64,000 bases of DNA from positions 772,001 to 836,000 of the forward strand of contig OZ037770.1 of the NCBI GenBank assembly GCA_964035545.1, read 5' to 3'. The notes beneath the pieces are model-generated. The model was given only the letters and a program-made list of their open reading frames with translations, made no database searches and had not been told where the DNA came from. Source of the DNA: Bugula neritina (taxonomy: Eukaryota > Bryozoa > Gymnolaemata > Cheilostomatida > Bugulidae). The position numbers were made by a program, and so were the translations under genes. Of the stretch, positions 26,333-39,700 are shown piece by piece. The number at the start of each line of letters is the position of its first letter. Position 1 is the stretch's first letter.

Positions 26333-27770
26333 GGTAAGCATACTAATCGTCGATTGTACCATTGCGTTGTTTTATCAATATCATATTGATATGGGTTATA
26401 TTTATAATTAATATAAATATTAGACCAACTAAACAAGTAACACTAGCAGTAACTCAAACTGTAAGACTAAATACTTGTAGTTGTAGTCTTGTTCATAAAA
26501 ACTGAAGTTATAGACTTGTATTTGTGCTGCTAGTACTGCTTTTAGTTCTGGTTTTAAGTTTTGATTTTACTTAATTTAAATTTTTAGTTAAATTTAAAAT
26601 TAATGGGTATTTAAATTTTTTAGTCAAGTCTTTTTATCTTGAAACAAATCTAGGTAAGCACTATCACTATGAGTGAGTATGAGTATGACATTGACAGATT
26701 ATGTACTATTTGTTAGGAACTTGAAGCTTATTTACTAAAACAAGTCTAAACTTTTGATTGCATCAAATCGAAGTCAATGTTTGCTTTACTCCTGAATTCA
26801 TGATTTCCAACATTGAGGTTGACTTCAAAATCATTGACAAGATTTTTTAGTAGTTCTATTTTATTTATTCTATTGTAGCTGTGCTTTACATTCAATTACA
26901 ATAACATTTTTCATTAATTTTAAAAGAACTCAAACAAGCTTAACATGAAATATGCTTCTTCATCCTGTACAGTTTTTTTTAAATTTATAGTGTAGTTAGT
27001 TGTGCGTGAACTTGATAACAGTTTGAACCCTGAGGAAAAAACAGAATGGCGTATTGGACCAAATGAATGTTGGGATTTGGTGCTTAAAAATAAATGTGCT
27101 ATACATGTGTACATGAACTAATTCAGATGTATTTACTCACACAATCACAGTTATTCTAATCGCATTCATAAACATTTAATTGTTTTAATTTTGATAAATT
27201 CCATATGAACTCATCTTCAATTTGAATAGATAACTTATAATTAATTTTATGTTCAGGTTTATGAAAAGTGTAATTCTTATTCCATTAGTAACTGCTAACA
27301 AAATACCATGTCCATGTAGTAATTTTAAATTTCAATCTGATTTCTGAGTTTATATTTAAAAATAGAATTTCTTAAACCTTTCAACTTTTCACACGGTTCT
27401 CCCATTAGCCAAATTTCTGATTGAAATGGTGTTCATTACACTGTTTTGTAAACTCTGATTTCACATTACTAAAGTTGATTGAATATATTTCATACACCAG
27501 ATATCTTGAGCTATTTTCATCTCTCTGGCACTTCATGATACATACTTTTAATACACTTGAAAAGGTTAATGGAAAATTGCACGGAATGACCTTAGATTTT
27601 ATTTAATTATATTTACAGGCTAATAAAAAGTGGGAGGTTTCATTTTCTTTGTTACTGAGTGGCTAATTTGTAGCTAATAATTAGGATTTCTGTGACAACT
27701 CAAATTTCTAACAATTTATAACCACCATAACAATGTCCCTGAAAATTCCTGCTTTTATAACCAGTTATAT
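26333..27770. other. Gene-free AT-rich stretch
   Basis: From about 26440 to 26830 the sequence is a loose mix of AACT/AAGTT/TAGTTTT words similar in texture to 55.2-57.4 kb. No gene is recognised. Confidence 0.35.
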
Positions 27771-27970
27771 CCACCACTGGGTACGAACCCTCCACCACTG
27801 GGGTACAAACCCTCCACCACTGGGGTACAAACCCTCCACCACTGGGGTACAAACCCTCCACTCCTGGGACACGAACCCTCCACTCCTGGGGTACGAACCC
27901 TCCACTCCTGGGGTACGAACCCTCCACTCCTGGGGTACGAACCCTCCACTCCTGGGACACAAACCCTCGA
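27771..27970 (+). repeat. Minisatellite, 22-bp unit with a GGTACGAACCCTCCACTCCT core
   Basis: About nine tandem copies in two variants: CCACCACTGGGGTACAAACCCT in the left part and CCACTCCTGGGGTACGAACCCT in the right part. The array sits about 230 bp upstream of the cyclin D start codon, so it lies in or near the promoter. Reading frames through it on both strands are repeats of the unit, not proteins. Confidence 0.9.
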
Positions 27971-28178
27971 CTACAATAACCAAATGTACTGAATTCCACT
28001 TTAATCACAAATGGTATGCCTCTACTGTACACAGTATTGATGGAACGGATAATAATAATAACCTATCTATCAGAATACAGCATGCATTTCACACTGTGAA
28101 CTGATTTCCAGCACTCAGCTTCCTTTAAGGAAGAGCCAGCTGCACCGTAAAGCAAGAGATCTGCTGCCGCTAGCCGAC

Positions 28179-28185
28179 TGAGTCA
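28179..28185 (+). promoter_or_regulatory. AP-1 (TRE) consensus site upstream of the cyclin D ATG
   Basis: A perfect TGAGTCA lies 17 bp before the cyclin D start codon within a GC-richer segment, so it would be in the proximal promoter or 5' UTR. In mammals cyclin D1 is a known AP-1 target. Function here is inference from a 7-bp match. Confidence 0.3.
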
Positions 28186-28201
28186 CAGCTGCCGCGCTGC
28201 C

Positions 28202-31200
28202 ATGGAGCTGCTGTGCTGTGAGGGCGGGGAGCAGTTGAAGAGAGCTTTCCTCGACCCAGTCTTCCTCAACGACGACCGGGTTCTGCAGAACCTGCTGAAG
28301 ATAGAGGAGCACTACACCGTCTCCTCCAAGTACATGGACTTCCAGACAGACATTAAACCCTTCATGAGGAAAGTCGTAACTCAGTGGATGAGAGAGGTGA
28401 GTCCAATTTTGGTATTTTTCACTTTTTGTCCGACTTACCTCTGCTGGGGATGGAAGAATTTCTGTTGGCCGGAGTCCACCAATAATTTACATAATGTTGT
28501 GCCTTTATTATAATTATGCGAATGTATGATATCACGTAAAGACGGAGGTATGCGTCTACGTCAGCTGTTGCTCTCCCTCAGGTGTGCGAGGAACAGCGGT
28601 GCGAAGAAGACGTCCTCAGTCTAGCCGTCAACTTCATGGACCGTTTCCTGTCCACGTATCGCGAACTCAAGAGAGACAAGTTTCAGCTGCTAGCGACGGT
28701 GTGCATGTTTCTAGCCTCCAAACTCAAAGAGACTTATCCACTTTCGGCCGAGAAACTCATCATATACACAGATAACAGCATCAGCCTGCAGGAGCTGCTG
28801 GTATGTATATCAGTTCTTCTAGAATCTTCTTTTAGTTCTTCTTAGATAATTAAATATGTTTGCATAACATATATGAATAACTATTTAAATTTACTAACAT
28901 TTAGTGAACAATTAAAGCCTAGTTATTGAGTTACAGAAGTAGTGAAGAAGTATTGTCAATGGCCCCAAGCACAATGGCCCATGTCAGTCTGTCTGTTTGT
29001 CTCTAACTGTTTTTCAAGTAGTTTGCCCAGCCGGAAATGGTGGAATGTTTTTCCACCATATTTTATGTATTTTGTGATATTTTTGAAAACACAAAGTGTG
29101 GTGTTATTTCAACCACAACAACTGTAAGTATTGTCTCGTAACAAAGAGTTTCTCCTGGTGCAATCATGTAAATTCTTACATTCCCATTATAAAGTGATAA
29201 GTTATTGTGAGAGATGACAATGCCTTATTAATATCCAGTTGGGTATTTTTTTTCCAAAGTGAAATCTGAACTGAACTGCACCGAACCAGACGCCTGAGGA
29301 ATTGCTGAAATATTTCAAGATTATGTAAAATTCTTGACATGATTTTATTTATTGCTTTCATTGAGGTCTAAAGCTGTTTTTTACTCCTTCATATCAGTCC
29401 GAATAACTAAGAAATTCAAAAAACAAATTGGTACATAGGTGGGGCGTTTCAAATGGCAGCTAAAATGTCGTGATTTCCAAACTTACTCAGTATTGCACTA
29501 ACTTATTATGTATAGCAGAGAAATGTTAGTTATATTGCTTTTTCTGCACCAGCTTCTACAGTTACTGTATTCATTTCATTAGCTATTTTAAGCCATTTTT
29601 TCATGTCAAAATCAATTGACAGAAAGTCATGCATGCCCTTAGTGTGTGGTTAGACTGAAACTTTCCACCGCAACTTGCTAATGACTGAAGAGCAGTGAAT
29701 ATTCAGATAATAGTAGTACTAACAAATGACAACTCACAGTGACTCTATAGTAACACTAACATGTAGTTAACTTTCACCACCAGCATAGTTACTGGAAGAC
29801 TGATAACTGACAATGGAATATCAAAGCATATAATATAATAATAGGATATAGAATAATATAATACTTGTAATAGGATACACAATAAATCTGCTAGTCAACA
29901 ACTTGTGGCAAATCAATAAGGGGTTTGAGGTGGTGAGCCTTCCAAGTTGAGTGCATTTTACCAGCAGTTAATCTCGTGTACCAACTGGAGGGTTTACTCT
30001 GACAATGATGTATTAATTTATACAAGTAGCAAATTACTTCACCAACCTTGGCAGGCTCAGCTAATGTCATAGAGAGTTTCATCTGTTCCCAGCTTTGCCA
30101 TTTTGTTATTAAAGCTACACGTTGCTTGCGTCAACTCTTGCACAACCAGTAGTGTATATAATCACCTTCCAGGTTACCTTAACACACACAGCTATGCAAT
30201 ATCTCCAGGTAAACTAAACACACAGCTATACAATATCTCCAGGTAACCTAAACACACAGCTATACAATATCTCCAGGTAAACTAAACACACAGCTATACA
30301 ATATCTCCAGGTTACCTAAACACACAGCTATACAATATCTCCAGGTTACCTGTAGTCGAACACCCAGTAAACAGGTTATCCCAGGCTTGAATATATCAGA
30401 TAGCAATTCTAAAGAATTATTACACCTTTCTCTCTAAATCAAGTGGTGAGATGGTATTCAAACACTTTTAAAAGCTTAGATTGTTAATTTATCTGAAATT
30501 ACAAGACTCTCTGGAACCTGTTAATGAGAGACCACTCAACTCTGTGCACATGGTCAATACCACAGCAAGCTGTCGCATTCGCACCTCTCTCTGTACCTTC
30601 AGCTGTCCAGTAACTTTGGCTACAGCTGCCTTTATCGCCCCTCTTGGTGTCTGGCAGCCCAGACACCAGCTCTTGGGTGTCTCCCAACACATGTGACCAG
30701 TTACCAGCATGATAATAGACTGTGATATAATGAGAGCACCTGCCACCACCCCTTCATCGTGGCACAAAGTGGAATATGATGGTTATATCATTACTGAATG
30801 TTATATCATTATTGAATACTGGAGGAACTGATGGAATTTACATTATGGTGGCGTAATGTTTACCAGCTATTAATTTATGCATTGACCAATACAGCAAACA
30901 AAGAGGAGAACCGTGTGTTTATTCCATTCATTATTCACAATGATATAGACTGAGATAGCATACACAAAGTCATACTCTTATTCCCTCAGTCTAGAATTTA
31001 ATTCATTATAAAACTATTGTTTTCTCTTCTGTTTTTCCACCTCTGCAGTTGAAATACAAAACAGTAACCAGTTTCACCCAACTGAGCTCTTCCCTTTGTC
31101 CTGAATTCACCTGCCTCTGTTGAACCCTGGCTGAGGCCAACCACACTCTGTGCTGGTGAATAATTTGACAGACTGAAGTGTCTCTTCAGTTGTCATTTGC

Positions 31201-34200
31201 TTATTCAAATTTACTCAAAATATTTCATCAATGTTAATTTGATTTTTATTTATTTGTTGATATTGCATAATAAACTGTGATTTTTACATGTTAAAATCAG
31301 TACTTTATAAATGTTGAAATCAACGCTTTACAAACTCGTTGATATCAACAGTTTACACTTGTTGAAGTCAACACTTTACACACATGTTGATATCAACACT
31401 TTACACACATGTTGATATCAACACTTTACACACATGTTGATATCAACACTTTACACACATGTTGATATCAACACTTTACACACATGTTGATATCAACACT
31501 TTACACACATGTTGCACTCTGGTGTGTTGCAGGACTGGGAGATCCTGGTGCTGTGTAAACTCAAGTGGGACTTGAGCGCCGTGACGGCCACCGACTTCAT
31601 AGACCTCCTTCTCCACCGCCTCTCCCTCCCCTCTTCCGACATCCTCCACTCGATTAGGAAATACAGCATGTTGAACCTGTCCAACTGTCTCACAGGTGAG
31701 TTCAACGCTGCCGGCTGTCATTGGGAAAGTCTCTTAGCAGAACAGTTTGTTTAAATGCTTCTGTTTTGTGTGGCTGATGTGAACAAGTCCAGCCTTTGCC
31801 GGTTCCTTCACCAGCTAACACTCATTTCCATGTTCTAGCAAACACGTGTGTAAAACTGACTGAAACCTGGTAAAACTTCACATGATTTTTCACTAACTTC
31901 TCCGTCAGCTGATTCGTATGTATGGGAACGTAAAGTTTCACTCAGCACGCTGTTGGTAGTTTTTTTCTCAGCAAAAGTATTGTTTGAGTGAGATGTTTGG
32001 ACTATCTTTATCATTAATTGCATTCTCCTACCTGTAACTCTCTCCTACCTGTAACTCTACTACCTGTAACTACTGCTATAGCTGGATAGCCTGAGAAACA
32101 AGCCCACAAGCTGGTTAGACTCTTACTGTCTGTTATTTAGTGTTTGGTTGCTGCGGTGTTGTCTGGTCACACCATCTTTCTGTTCAAAGATCAACTCTTG
32201 CCTCCACACAACTTGGTATCTCAACCCGCTGTTTCCTCGCCACACGCTGATTACACCCTGTTGCCTAGCAATCTCTAGCTTCTATCTCTCAACTCTCGGA
32301 GACCTACTGCTAGTTCCGATAGCTGGACCGCTGCATCAGGCCGCTGGTCCGGCTACCCAATTTATTTATCTTCTGCACACAAAACTTAAGTTCTCTTCAA
32401 ATATTTGCTTTTGATAAGTCTAGTGCTTTAATTTAATACTGGGTGACTTTTTGGGACTGCAACACTGCAACTTGCCTGTTCACTGGTTCTTTCACCCCCC
32501 CTCCACTATTCCACCTCTTGCTCCTCCATTATCCACCCCTTGCTCCTCCATTATCCACCCCTTGCTCCTCCATTATCCACCCCTTGCTCCTCCTCCACTA
32601 TTCCACCCCTTGCTCCTCCCTTATTCCACCCCTTGCTCCAGCTCAGGTGACTAATCCCATCACATCCCCTCAGGCACCAGCCTGTCACAGTCTGTCTGTT
32701 TAATCCCAACTCATTCATAAAAAACTTGTTTACATTCAGCCCATTTGATGAAGACGTGACATTCCACCCTCTACCAGCATTCTATCCCCACCATACTCTA
32801 ACCACTAATGTAATTAACTACCCCTCAGCACAGGCAGGCTCAGCACAGGCAGGCTCGTCACAGGCAGGCTGGTGGTGGTGCCGGAAATACCTCCCTGCCA
32901 ATGAAAACTCATCTACTGTTTGCTTTGACTCACTAAACCCTCCTTCTACTCAGGCCCTGCCTGTTCCAGTACCCTACCTCTAATTAAACACTTTAAAACA
33001 GAATTACACTCATCATGGAGATAAACAATCCACTCCCTGCTTGTGTGAAGTGTACATAAGTTGGGTTCATTGCACCAGGTAACAAACAACAAAAATAATA
33101 GTAAAAAATAATTCAAATACACACATAATTTATGTGAGATATATACTTGGTTCATAAGTAATGGAAACATTCAAAATGCTTGTGTTCTAGATAAAAACTG
33201 TAACAAAGAAGAATTTCGATCCACACTCCAAACCAAAATTTATAAAGAAATTTAAAGAAGTTAGGCTATTTTATAGTCTCCACTACTGCTTCTAAATGTG
33301 GTCCATTCTGTATAAACAAAAAATAATCCCAATATACACGTAGTTTTTTCAAATAGGTAAATGAGAAGGAACAAATTCCTTTTTCACATTGTAAAGGATG
33401 TTGATTTGAAAGTATGTTATTCCTCCCTATTGGTTGGATGAGAGATGGAGAGAATGTTGTTAGCAGGGAAGTGGAATGAATAAAACGGCCGGCATTTCAA
33501 ATTTCTGAATGGAGCTGTATGCAAACACCAGTGCATCTCCCCCCATTCAGCCCATTCTATTATCTACAACACTGAAATGTTGAATGGACAGTCTTCAAGT
33601 GTCTCCAGGCATTCAATCTGTCTATTTACTGCATTGTACTGCTCTTTGTTCACTGCACTCTTCTCTTCTCACGGAGATGTGCTAATTCTTTGAGATGGAA
33701 GAGTTTATTGCTTTGTATTTGCACAGTGACATTGCTATCTCCTGCTTATCAAATTAATAGAAAAAGTTGACTATAACCGTTTTGGTTTGAACTCACACCT
33801 CTGCAGTTTAACAAAGACAATATACTTCCGGCCTACAACCTAGCATACTGGTAGCGCCATCTGGTGTGACGTGACAATACCACTTTGTGTCATTTGTTAG
33901 TAACTAGTATTTGTGCAACACTTCCCTCGCATATTGTCATATACTAGTAGCTATTAACCACCAGGACTAAAATTAAACTAACAATGCTCTACTTCTCCTC
34001 TGCTACTCCAACATACACACTCCACCACAAAACTAATGAAATTACTTGTAAAGGCCATTCTAAAGAGGCGATATTATCTCCTCCCCTCAAATTACCAGTT
34101 TGTGGTGTCTCTAGCTAAACTCCCTCTCTCAAACTGCCTCTTATCTTTTGATCTCGTGTTGTTGGTGGTTTTTGAAGCCCACAAACATTTACTTGCCGCA

Positions 34201-36787
34201 GCTCAGCAAAGTTGAGTGAAATAATTGTGTAGACTTGAATCATTTCACTTAATTCATTGCACACTGGAAATCTCCAGTTTTTTAGCTATTTTTCACAATT
34301 AAGCTGCTAATCAACATGGCTTTTGCTTAAAAATAGTGAAATATCAATAAATACACCTAAGTAATCAGAGCTTTTTTAACTTTCCTCCATTTCCCATGTT
34401 TTCCTATTTATTTAGCCAATTTGAATTGCGGACCGTTACAAAAAAAGCCGTAGCGGTCTGCAATCAAAAGTAGCTGAACAATTATGAAAAAGCATGGGAA
34501 ATCAAGCAAAATAAAAAATAAATTAATTTTTTTAGGTGTATTTATTGATATTTTACTAGTTTTAAGCAAAAGCCATGTTCATTAGCAGCTTAATTGTAAA
34601 AAATAGCTAAAAACTGGAGATTTACAGTGTGCACGGAGTTAAGTAGTAAAATAGCCGACTCAGTAAATGTACTGTGCTATGACCTTGACATTAGCTGCTG
34701 TGTTTGTAGAGTTGGAGTTCATCAGATACCCCCCTTCTCTGCTGGCTAGCGGCTGTATATGCACTGCCCTAGTTAACCTTCTCCCCTACAGCTCCGACAG
34801 CCACCTACACTCCCTACACTCCATTCTCGGCATCGACCTGGTGAGTCTAGACATCATTGTGTTATGTAAACATCATTGCTGCGCTAGCTCTGTCTCTGTC
34901 TCTCTAGTATGTACAACTCAAACATCTCTGCATAGCTCTCTCTACATCTTTGGTATGTACAACTCAAACATGAAATTGAACATAAATTTACAGTAAATTA
35001 GCAATTAAAAGTTGGCAGCACAAGTTAATAGGGGAGGCAGTAGTGAGTATGGTGACACATCTATTAGTCTCAGAGTACTGTGCACTCTTGTCAATATATT
35101 CATTGCATCAGAAGGCAATTAGTAAGCTGGAGAATTACATGGCCCTGGGCTGGATTATGTAACAAAGAAGTTAGTTAATGTGAGAATAGATATCAAGATT
35201 CAGTGCTTTCTAATTCAATTTATATTCATTACTTTGCATTCCACTGGATTTCTGCTCCAATTCACCTCTGCTAGTAGGAGGAGGGGGGGGGGGGGTTCTG
35301 AGTCTACCATCCTTCCTGTAAGATCCTGGGCTGTGTTGATGCTAATAATTGCATTCAAAAGTAGCCTGTGGACCTCTGGGGGAGGGTGGCATGCCCGATC
35401 TATCTCTGTCCTCAGTAGAACCAAGGCTAAATGTACCCAACCTAGCTAACAATGAGGGATTAGTGCTGAGCAAACAGCGTAACCACCACAACAACAAGAT
35501 GATACTGTGTGTATTGTGGAGTATTGTCACAGCCCTAGCCTAGCTAGCTTGTAGCGGGAGCTCTTCATTGTCCGCATCCCATTCTTATCTTGTTGACTCA
35601 GCGAAACCGTTTGAAAAAGTAGAATTTGAATTTCGGTTGCACCAGGGGGTCATGATATTCACTTCTCTACGAGGAGGGCTGGAAGGGGGAGGGGGGAGGA
35701 GGAGGGCTGGAGTTTTACGCTGAATTTTATCTCAATTTGTCTGCCAACTGAAATTAGTGCCCTCTGGAGTTGTTGCTAGCAGCTCTCCCCCTGCAGCCGA
35801 CCTGTATCCACTCCTAGACGCTGCTAGAATGCGGTGTGCACTGAGCAGCATGTAGAAATGCTCTACAAACACTCCACACACACATGAATCACTCAGCTAA
35901 TCCAAAGAATTGACACTGCAGTAAATTGATACAGTGCAAGTGGCCGTCTGCCTCCCTGCAAACTGGCAGACAGATTCCTTCAGTTCCGTAAACAAGTGTG
36001 TGAGAGTGGGAGTGGATCCAGGTCTGTCTGCACTCTTAGGGGGTCCAGGGACCTACCCGTTAGTGTAGATAGAATAGATGTATAGAATATAGAGAGACTA
36101 TAGACAGCATATAGAGAGACTATAGACAGCATATAGAGAGAATATAGACAGCATATAGAGAGACTATAGACAGCATATAGAGAGACTGTAGACAGCATAT
36201 AGACTATAGGGTATACAGAGACCAGAGTATAGAGATGGTATAGACTATAGAGTATAGACTATATACTATATAGAGTATAAATATGACAGATAAATAACCA
36301 GCTTATATCTCATGTGTGACTTGCAACAGAAACCCTGCAGCAATATATATTATTATGTAACACCATGTCACCCTGTCCCTTGTCTCCAGTCTCACCATAC
36401 TCTGTTCTCCAACAGGGTTGTAGGGCAAAGGTCAACTAGCTCTGCTGCCACAACATCAAACATCTCTCTCCTTCACTTCTTGCTGTTAATTTCTCATCAT
36501 TTCACAGCATTTTCTCATCTCCAGCCATGTTGTAGTATTATAATACACAGTATAGAATATATATCACACACTGTATATGGTATATTACACACAGTATATA
36601 GTATACTACACATATTATATTGTATATTATTTTATTACAGGAAATGATGCGGTCGTGTTTCGAAATAGTAAACAGAGTCGTTGGTGACAGACTCATTCGC
36701 ACTCAGATAATCTCAGAGAAAGAGGAGCCTACGGCACATCCCTCCACCCCTACTGACACCCTCGCTGTCGCTGCCGGCATCAATTAG
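28202..36787 (+). CDS. ccnd: G1/S-specific D-type cyclin, complete five-exon gene (284 aa)
   Basis: Exons: 28202-28396, 28582-28800, 31533-31695, 34710-34840 and 36641-36787, all with GT-AG borders and phases 0, 0, 1, 0. D-type cyclins activate CDK4/6, which phosphorylates Rb in the nucleus to start S phase. [11 protein letters not shown] at the N-terminus holds the LxCxE Rb-binding motif. The cyclin box spans [20 protein letters not shown] through LDRFLS-like ([20 protein letters not shown]), [20 protein letters not shown] and [20 protein letters not shown]. The second cyclin fold follows ([20 protein letters not shown]). The tail keeps STPTD (T272-P273), matching the phosphodegron around human T286. 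Length is close to the usual ~290 aa. Exon sizes (195/219/163/131/147 nt) and phases parallel those of vertebrate CCND1 as I recall them. Introns 2-4 carry satellites and a foldback element. Confidence 0.95.
30170..30352 (+). repeat. Minisatellite in cyclin D intron 2, 34-bp unit
   Basis: CTCCAGGT recurs at 30203, 30237, 30271, 30305 and 30339, a strict 34-bp period. Units read ACACAGCTATACAATATCTC then CAGGTAAC or CAGGTTACC. Each unit carries CAGGTAA/CAGGTTA, a donor-like sequence. Confidence 0.9.
31311..31514 (+). repeat. Minisatellite against the cyclin D exon 3 acceptor, 25-bp unit
   Basis: About eight copies of GTTGATATCAACACTTTACA plus CACAT. The first three are diverged and the last five or six are perfect. 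Each unit contains the palindrome TTGATATCAA. The array ends about 18 bp before the acceptor AG (31531-31532), and its perfect copies contain no AG on the sense strand. Confidence 0.9.
32500..32645 (+). repeat. Pyrimidine-rich minisatellite in cyclin D intron 3
   Basis: Five to six copies of a ~23-bp unit CACCCCTTGCTCCTCCATTA with small length variation. Shortly upstream, at about 32258, CTGTTGCCTAGCAATC is an X-box-like motif similar to those in the 65-bp array at 52 kb. Confidence 0.75.
34258..34633. mobile_element. Foldback (MITE-like) element in cyclin D intron 3
   Basis: The two halves are imperfect inverted copies over almost the full 376 bp. The left end TGCACACTGGAAATCTCCAG matches the right end CTGGAGATTTACAGTGTGCA read on the other strand. 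Further in, TTAAGCTGCTAAT, ATGGCTTTTGCTTAAAA and AATATCAATAAATACACCTAA all have inverted partners. The centre holds GAATTGCGGACCGTTAC opposite GTAGCGGTCTGCAATC. Similarity may extend outward to CACTTAA/TTAAGTAG. It has no coding capacity. It ends about 75 bp before the acceptor of exon 4 (34710). A target duplication could not be fixed. Confidence 0.8.
36060..36200 (+). repeat. Minisatellite in cyclin D intron 4, 22-bp unit
   Basis: About six copies of TATAGAGAGACTATAGACAG plus CA. Diverged TATAGA-rich sequence continues to about 36275. Confidence 0.85.
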
Positions 36788-39700
36788 CCACGCTGCCGAC
36801 GTGACAAAGTGGTCATACTGTACATGAACTATTGATATACTATATTAATTGTGTGTTTTATTCTTAGTTACTATATCCTATAATGTGTTATTCACTCGGT
36901 TGTCATGCCGACGGTTGTCATGCTGACAACTTCCTGTTTACCTGGTGACAACGGCGTGGGCTAATCACTCACTTCCAAAAACAAAAATCTTTAAAAATTT
37001 GTGCAAAATTCGCTCTTTTTTGTTATGGGCTTCCATTGCTGAGTAACGCAATCTTTTTATTTACTCTTTTGTGTGCATTTCCTGAAGACATCACTGTTTG
37101 GCATTGACATCCACACTGACTTATCAGCAGTAAGCAGCTGTCTCATTAGCCGACCACCAGTAAGCAGCTGTCTCATTGGCTGTGATTGCAGTCAGATTTG
37201 TAGCCTTGTGTCTGCTAGTTGATATGCAGCATTGACCTCCAATGTAACGCTGCTGTTACTCTCTACTGTGTTAAGCCTTAGATGTCAATGCATGGTGTGT
37301 TCTACCTCCAGTTGACTTGCTCTACCAGCATCTCACTGCCTTACATCTTGTATATATAAGTTTTATTATTTAGTGGACTCGTTTTCTTAGTCTATTTGTT
37401 ACCCACATTATTATTTCTCCCTTTGTCATCTACTCTATTCTTTGGTTAGTTTGGACCAAGCAGTTCCATGCACTAAACTATTTTAGATTATAGCATGTTT
37501 TTTTATTATGTTCATTTAGCTTTTCCAAGTATTTCATGTTTATATTGAGCAATTTTTACTATTTGTTAAATAACTGTTCATTTTTTAATTTGATATTTTG
37601 TTGGTGTTATTTTCACCACTTGACCTACGCAATGAAACTGAATTCAGCAAGTGCAATATTTCTAGAGCTCAATGGAACTGACTGCATCATTCAGCAAGTG
37701 CAATATTTCTAGAGCTCAAAGTAGTGCAATGTTAGCCATCCATTATTTCACAACTAAATTAGATAACCATAATTCATAAAAAATAAAATAGTAAACCACC
37801 AAATCTCTCCCTTATCTTTGTAACAATAGCCTAATTGTGTCTTTGTGTGTATCACGACTTTCCCACATTCTCCTGATGGTAATTAAATTTGTAATCATTC
37901 TGAGTTGAAGGCTTTGGCTGTCAACAACCTGAAAATATTCAATCAGACTTGGGAAAATATTAATTACAGCCATAGATTAGGTTGTGCACGTACACTCTAT
38001 ACTAAGCTTGAGGTAACCGGATGATGCAATTCATCACGGTAAACTACCATTACTCTGTCTGAAAACATTATTTCTCATGCAATTTGTAACACTGGTCGTG
38101 TAATTATTGTGTTTGTTTGTCATCACCAATACGCACAGTAACGCAGTGTCTCATGCTTACAAGTAATCTTCCCTCCAAGTCACGTGATTTAAGAGGCACA
38201 TTCAGGTGCCAGCTATTGCCTAACTCGTAAGAACGCCACGTCGCATATTCTTGTTGCACAAGTTGTCTTAAAATAAAGTTAGTTTTACTTGGCTGCGAAT
38301 AAGTGAATACTCCAGTTGATGTAACTTAGTATTTGACCTGTAGCTGTTTCAATGCAAAGCCACATGACCAGTGGGTGGATTGACAGCAGCAGTTTATTAT
38401 AAATGCCAGCACAGCAACCACATCCATTGAACTAATAAAAATGGAGAGTGAATACAAATTTACTGACATGGTTTATGAAGCGTTTTTTCTGCTGTAATTT
38501 ATGCAAAATAAGTTTCATTGGGCATCTAAAAATTTCAGTTGATGGTTGATTCCAGTTGATCAAACCGAATTCAACAGAATCCGCAGACAATCGATGTAGA
38601 AGTTGTCTCCCCTCTACTAACTGAGCAGCCACAAGTTTCAACTAAAAGCTGACGCCACTTTCAGAATTCGCAAAGCATCTGGGATACATATCATTTATAT
38701 AATAATTAAAATAACTAGAAATCTAGTTATTTTTATACAGTAATGAATAGTTTTGAAAATACTAGGAACTCAAATTGCACGGTTTACACTGATAGGAGTT
38801 AAATACTAAGAAACGTCCAGCATGGGGCCGGAGAAGGTGCTAGAAAAATACCAATTAGCCCCATTCTATGAATACCGGTCTGTATATTAGAATAGAGGAG
38901 CATAAATTCCTGCATATGATAACACAGCTGGGAGGTTGAGGTATTCTATTGACGTCTGAGACTGAGTTTGAAAGCTGTAATTAATTTTGTTCATCATTCC
39001 TTCCTTGATGGCATGTTTTCATGTATTCAATCTACACAAACCACTACAGTTAACACTAACTACAACAGTGCACACAACTACTACACTCTACACAAGCACT
39101 ACACTCTACACTAACCACTAAAATAACTACTAGTTCCTACACTGTTTAGGCAGCTCCAAGCTACACTAGCCATGTTTCACTCATCACACATTCAGTCTAC
39201 TGGTGCGACTCAACTTCCTGAGTGGAGCGAGCTGATTGGCGGAGAGTTGACTGACCGACCATCATGTTGGTTTACTAACTTCACTACAATTCTGCTGTTA
39301 TGGCTTTTCTCACATAAGAAAATTATTTTTATATTGCTGAATCAGTGTTTAGGATAACAGAATGTATAAGCTGTTGCAACACACAAGTTGTTTGTAATAT
39401 TTGAGGATATATTTCTCATTAATACAGTGAATCACATGAACATCAACAATAACAAAGCTTCTCCAGGGTCTCAGTAGCTTTCCCCCTCTAGCCCAACTCT
39501 CTCTCCACCCCTGCAACACAACACAGTATATATAATGCAATATTAGTAAAAGTTGCTTAAGCTCTGTTTTTATGTGCTTCAGATTGAGTGTAGAAGAATA
39601 ACATTCACATTTCTCTTAGGAAAGCACAGTTGGCTATTAGCAAGCAACTGCAAGCAGAGTGAGTGGTCATTCTATCCAGTGTGGGAAGAGCTATTCACGG

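Noticed and set aside
27700-28104. Frames of 64-123 codons on both strands
   Set aside because: They translate the 22-bp array upstream of cyclin D.
30489-30767. Overlapping frames on both strands in cyclin D intron 2, with a GGTGTCTGG/CCAGACACC hairpin
   Set aside because: No recognisable protein and no splice-site support. The hairpin is short. Possibly a repeat fragment, but not shown.
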